NCBI GenBank assembly: GCA_964562685.1
Contig: CAZLUP010000017.1
Span: 5,995-69,994 of the forward strand
Length of the DNA stretch: 64,000 bases
Origin: Stanieria sp964562685
Lineage (GTDB): Bacteria > Cyanobacteriota > Cyanobacteriia > Cyanobacteriales > Xenococcaceae
Reading direction: 5' to 3'
Part shown: one piece after another, positions 62,854-64,000 of the stretch
How positions within the stretch are numbered: the first letter of the stretch is position 1
How the letters are laid out: every line of letters begins with the position of its first letter
Position numbers and translations under genes: made by a program
Notes under the pieces: generated by a model
The model's input: only the letters and a program-made list of their open reading frames with translations
Databases searched by the model: none
What the model was told of the DNA's origin: nothing

Positions 62854-63402
62854 TTAATCTCCTTTTATTAAAATAAGGTTTCTTTGTACGTATTCAATCA
62901 CTAAAGGTGTGATTCGATGTGCGATCGCTGTAATTAGTTTTTGATCGGATTCTGTCCAGATGCGAGGTTGAGAAAAGATACAGGGTTGCAAAATCCCCCA
63001 AAGCTTACCGTTACAACACAAATGAGCATGAATTAAAGCTCGATGTCCAAAATTTTTTCGCTCAAATTCTGAATTAACTACTTCAGGTAAAGCAGTTTCA
63101 ATATCTTCAACAAAAATAGTTGGTTGACAACGCAAAGCAGCAGCAAACATGGGATCTTCTTGTTCTAACTCGGGAGATTCCAATTGCCACTGCTCATTTG
63201 TCACATCAGGAATGGTAGCATCGCGACAGTAACAATAAGCTGCCTTACCCAAACGAGTATCAGGATCGCGAACATAAAGAAAAGAGCGATCGCAGTCTAA
63301 TAGCCTTACTATTGTAGCCATTAAAGCTGCTAAAGTTGAGTCTAAATCTTTTTGTTCTTCAAAGATAGTGTTTAATGTTTCGGGTAAGGTTGAATTATTC
63401 AT
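62854..63402 (-). CDS. single GAF-domain protein
   Basis: A 182-residue protein that is one GAF domain: LAALMATIVRLLDCDRSFLY, QPTIFVEDIETALPEVVNSE, GHRALIHAHLCCNGKLWGIL and QPRIWTESDQKLITAIAHRI follow the cyanobacterial GAF pattern. The canonical chromophore-binding Cys of cyanobacteriochromes is not at the expected place; cysteines occur in CYCRD and HLCCNG. It may bind a small ligand or heme. Co-transcribed with DUF3891. Confidence 0.8.
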   Translation of the reverse strand: MNNSTLPETLNTIFEEQKDLDSTLAALMATIVRLLDCDRSFLYVRDPDTRLGKAAYCYCRDATIPDVTNEQWQLESPELEQEDPMFAAALRCQPTIFVEDIETALPEVVNSEFERKNFGHRALIHAHLCCNGKLWGILQPCIFSQPRIWTESDQKLITAIAHRITPLVIEYVQRNLILIKGD

Positions 63403-63700
63403 GACTTAGAGGGTTAAAAAAGTTTGCTAGACAAGAAAAACAAATTTAGATTGTTGAGCAAAGGTATTAAGCTTCGTCCAGAATGAATAATGAAGTTTTA
63501 AGGTTCAAAGTTCAAAATTTTTTGGATTTTGTTCCTTAAAAAAGATGATTAGAAAAACTCAAGTTTTTGAGAAAACGATGGAATACAGTGAATTTATTTC
63601 AGTTTTTTCCACCTTCAAAGTAGACGAAGTTTAATCTTAAATGTGAGTTTTTGTGGTTGCCAAAGTAAATTTATCTATAGCAAACATTTTCTGGCTTGAT

Positions 63701-64000
63701 TTAATTTCCGTCAGGAAAATCTTCAATTCTAGCATCAGCTACCAAAATCATTTTGCCAGATTGTACCTCAAGCTTATTCAAGTTTAGAGATATTTCTTTG
63801 AGATCGAAATTCCGTAAATCTAAGATTTCGCTAACACTATCAAGTAAAGCAGATGTTAGTTCCGAGGCATAGTTTTGAGCTTCAGGATATTGAATTTCTT
63901 CCAAAGCGACGCTATAACCATCGGCACTTACACGAGGTACGGCACTAAAAGCAATTTTTTCAGTAGTTTCGGTTTCTGCGAGCGCTAGCTCTGCTTCCAA
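63701..64000 (-). CDS. DUF2993-like protein, N-terminus beyond window
   Basis: The last 99 or more residues of a protein entering from the right edge. SALLDSVSEILDLRNFDLKE and ISLNLNKLEVQSGKMILVAD resemble the repeated LxIxxLxVxxGxLxLxA end of DUF2993 (LmeA-like lipid-binding) proteins, common in cyanobacteria. It ends ARIEDFPDGN. The start is not visible. Confidence 0.65.
   Translation of the reverse strand: MEAELALAETETTEKIAFSAVPRVSADGYSVALEEIQYPEAQNYASELTSALLDSVSEILDLRNFDLKEISLNLNKLEVQSGKMILVADARIEDFPDGN

Noticed and set aside
1..64000. tRNA, rRNA or CRISPR array
   Set aside because: Gaps scanned by eye for T-loop sequences and regularly spaced repeats; none seen. The tandem heptamers have no spacers.

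Overview
The window is cyanobacterial chromosome of low to moderate G+C. The palindrome GCGATCGC (HIP1) is scattered through genes and gaps. The gene set includes an orange carotenoid protein with its recovery factor, two copies of a small photosystem II light-stress protein, nrtABCD nitrate uptake, CoaR/CoaT cobalt efflux and a CtaA-type copper ATPase. Palindromic mini-repeats and heptamer tandem repeats fill many gaps. I cannot fix genus from this; a coccoid or baeocyte-forming lineage such as the Pleurocapsales is only a guess.

Layout. 1-8.4 kb: an edge-truncated sugar:cation symporter, a phosphoribosyltransferase, a repeat-interrupted DUF72 gene downstream of a GT81 glycosyltransferase, a uroporphyrinogen III methyltransferase/synthase fusion, an Alg13-like protein and a membrane site-2 protease. 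8.6-19.6 kb: a leaderless 2TM gene, a SRAP protein, two psb34-like genes each behind a predicted RpaB site (HLR1), a YidD-like protein, a NucA-type nuclease converging on and overlapping a NuiA-type inhibitor, an HTH regulator next to a perfect palindrome, a UPF0175/PIN toxin-antitoxin pair and a pterin dehydratase. 19.7-30.6 kb: a UvrD-like helicase and the nrtA-nrtB-nrtC-nrtD operon, in which nrtC carries a deletion. 30.7-37.3 kb: ilvC, frp, ocp, hom, gltX. 37.6-42.1 kb: three exported proteins in a row, a V8-like protease and a Uma2 protein.

43.1-50.6 kb: a Phd/PIN toxin-antitoxin pair, the coaR/coaT divergon with a tiny gene between, and a sulfur cluster (persulfide dioxygenase-type MBL enzyme, rhodanese, TauE exporter, heme-binding DUF3365, DUF3122). 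A fragment of sulfide:quinone oxidoreductase lies in the gap upstream of that cluster. 51.4-64 kb: dprA, an aminotransferase, an FHA protein, ctaA, a hydantoinase B protein, a decayed IS701-like transposase, and DUF3891, GAF and DUF2993 proteins.

Several loci are broken or decaying: DUF72 by a 45-nt palindromic insert; nrtC by a deletion whose junction is a HIP1 core; sqr reduced to a relic; a coiled-coil gene frameshifted; the transposase multiply mutated; parB truncated. The 100-N run at 12274-12373 looks like a scaffolding artefact, because the same 55 bases lie on both sides and merging them restores a full-length nucA.
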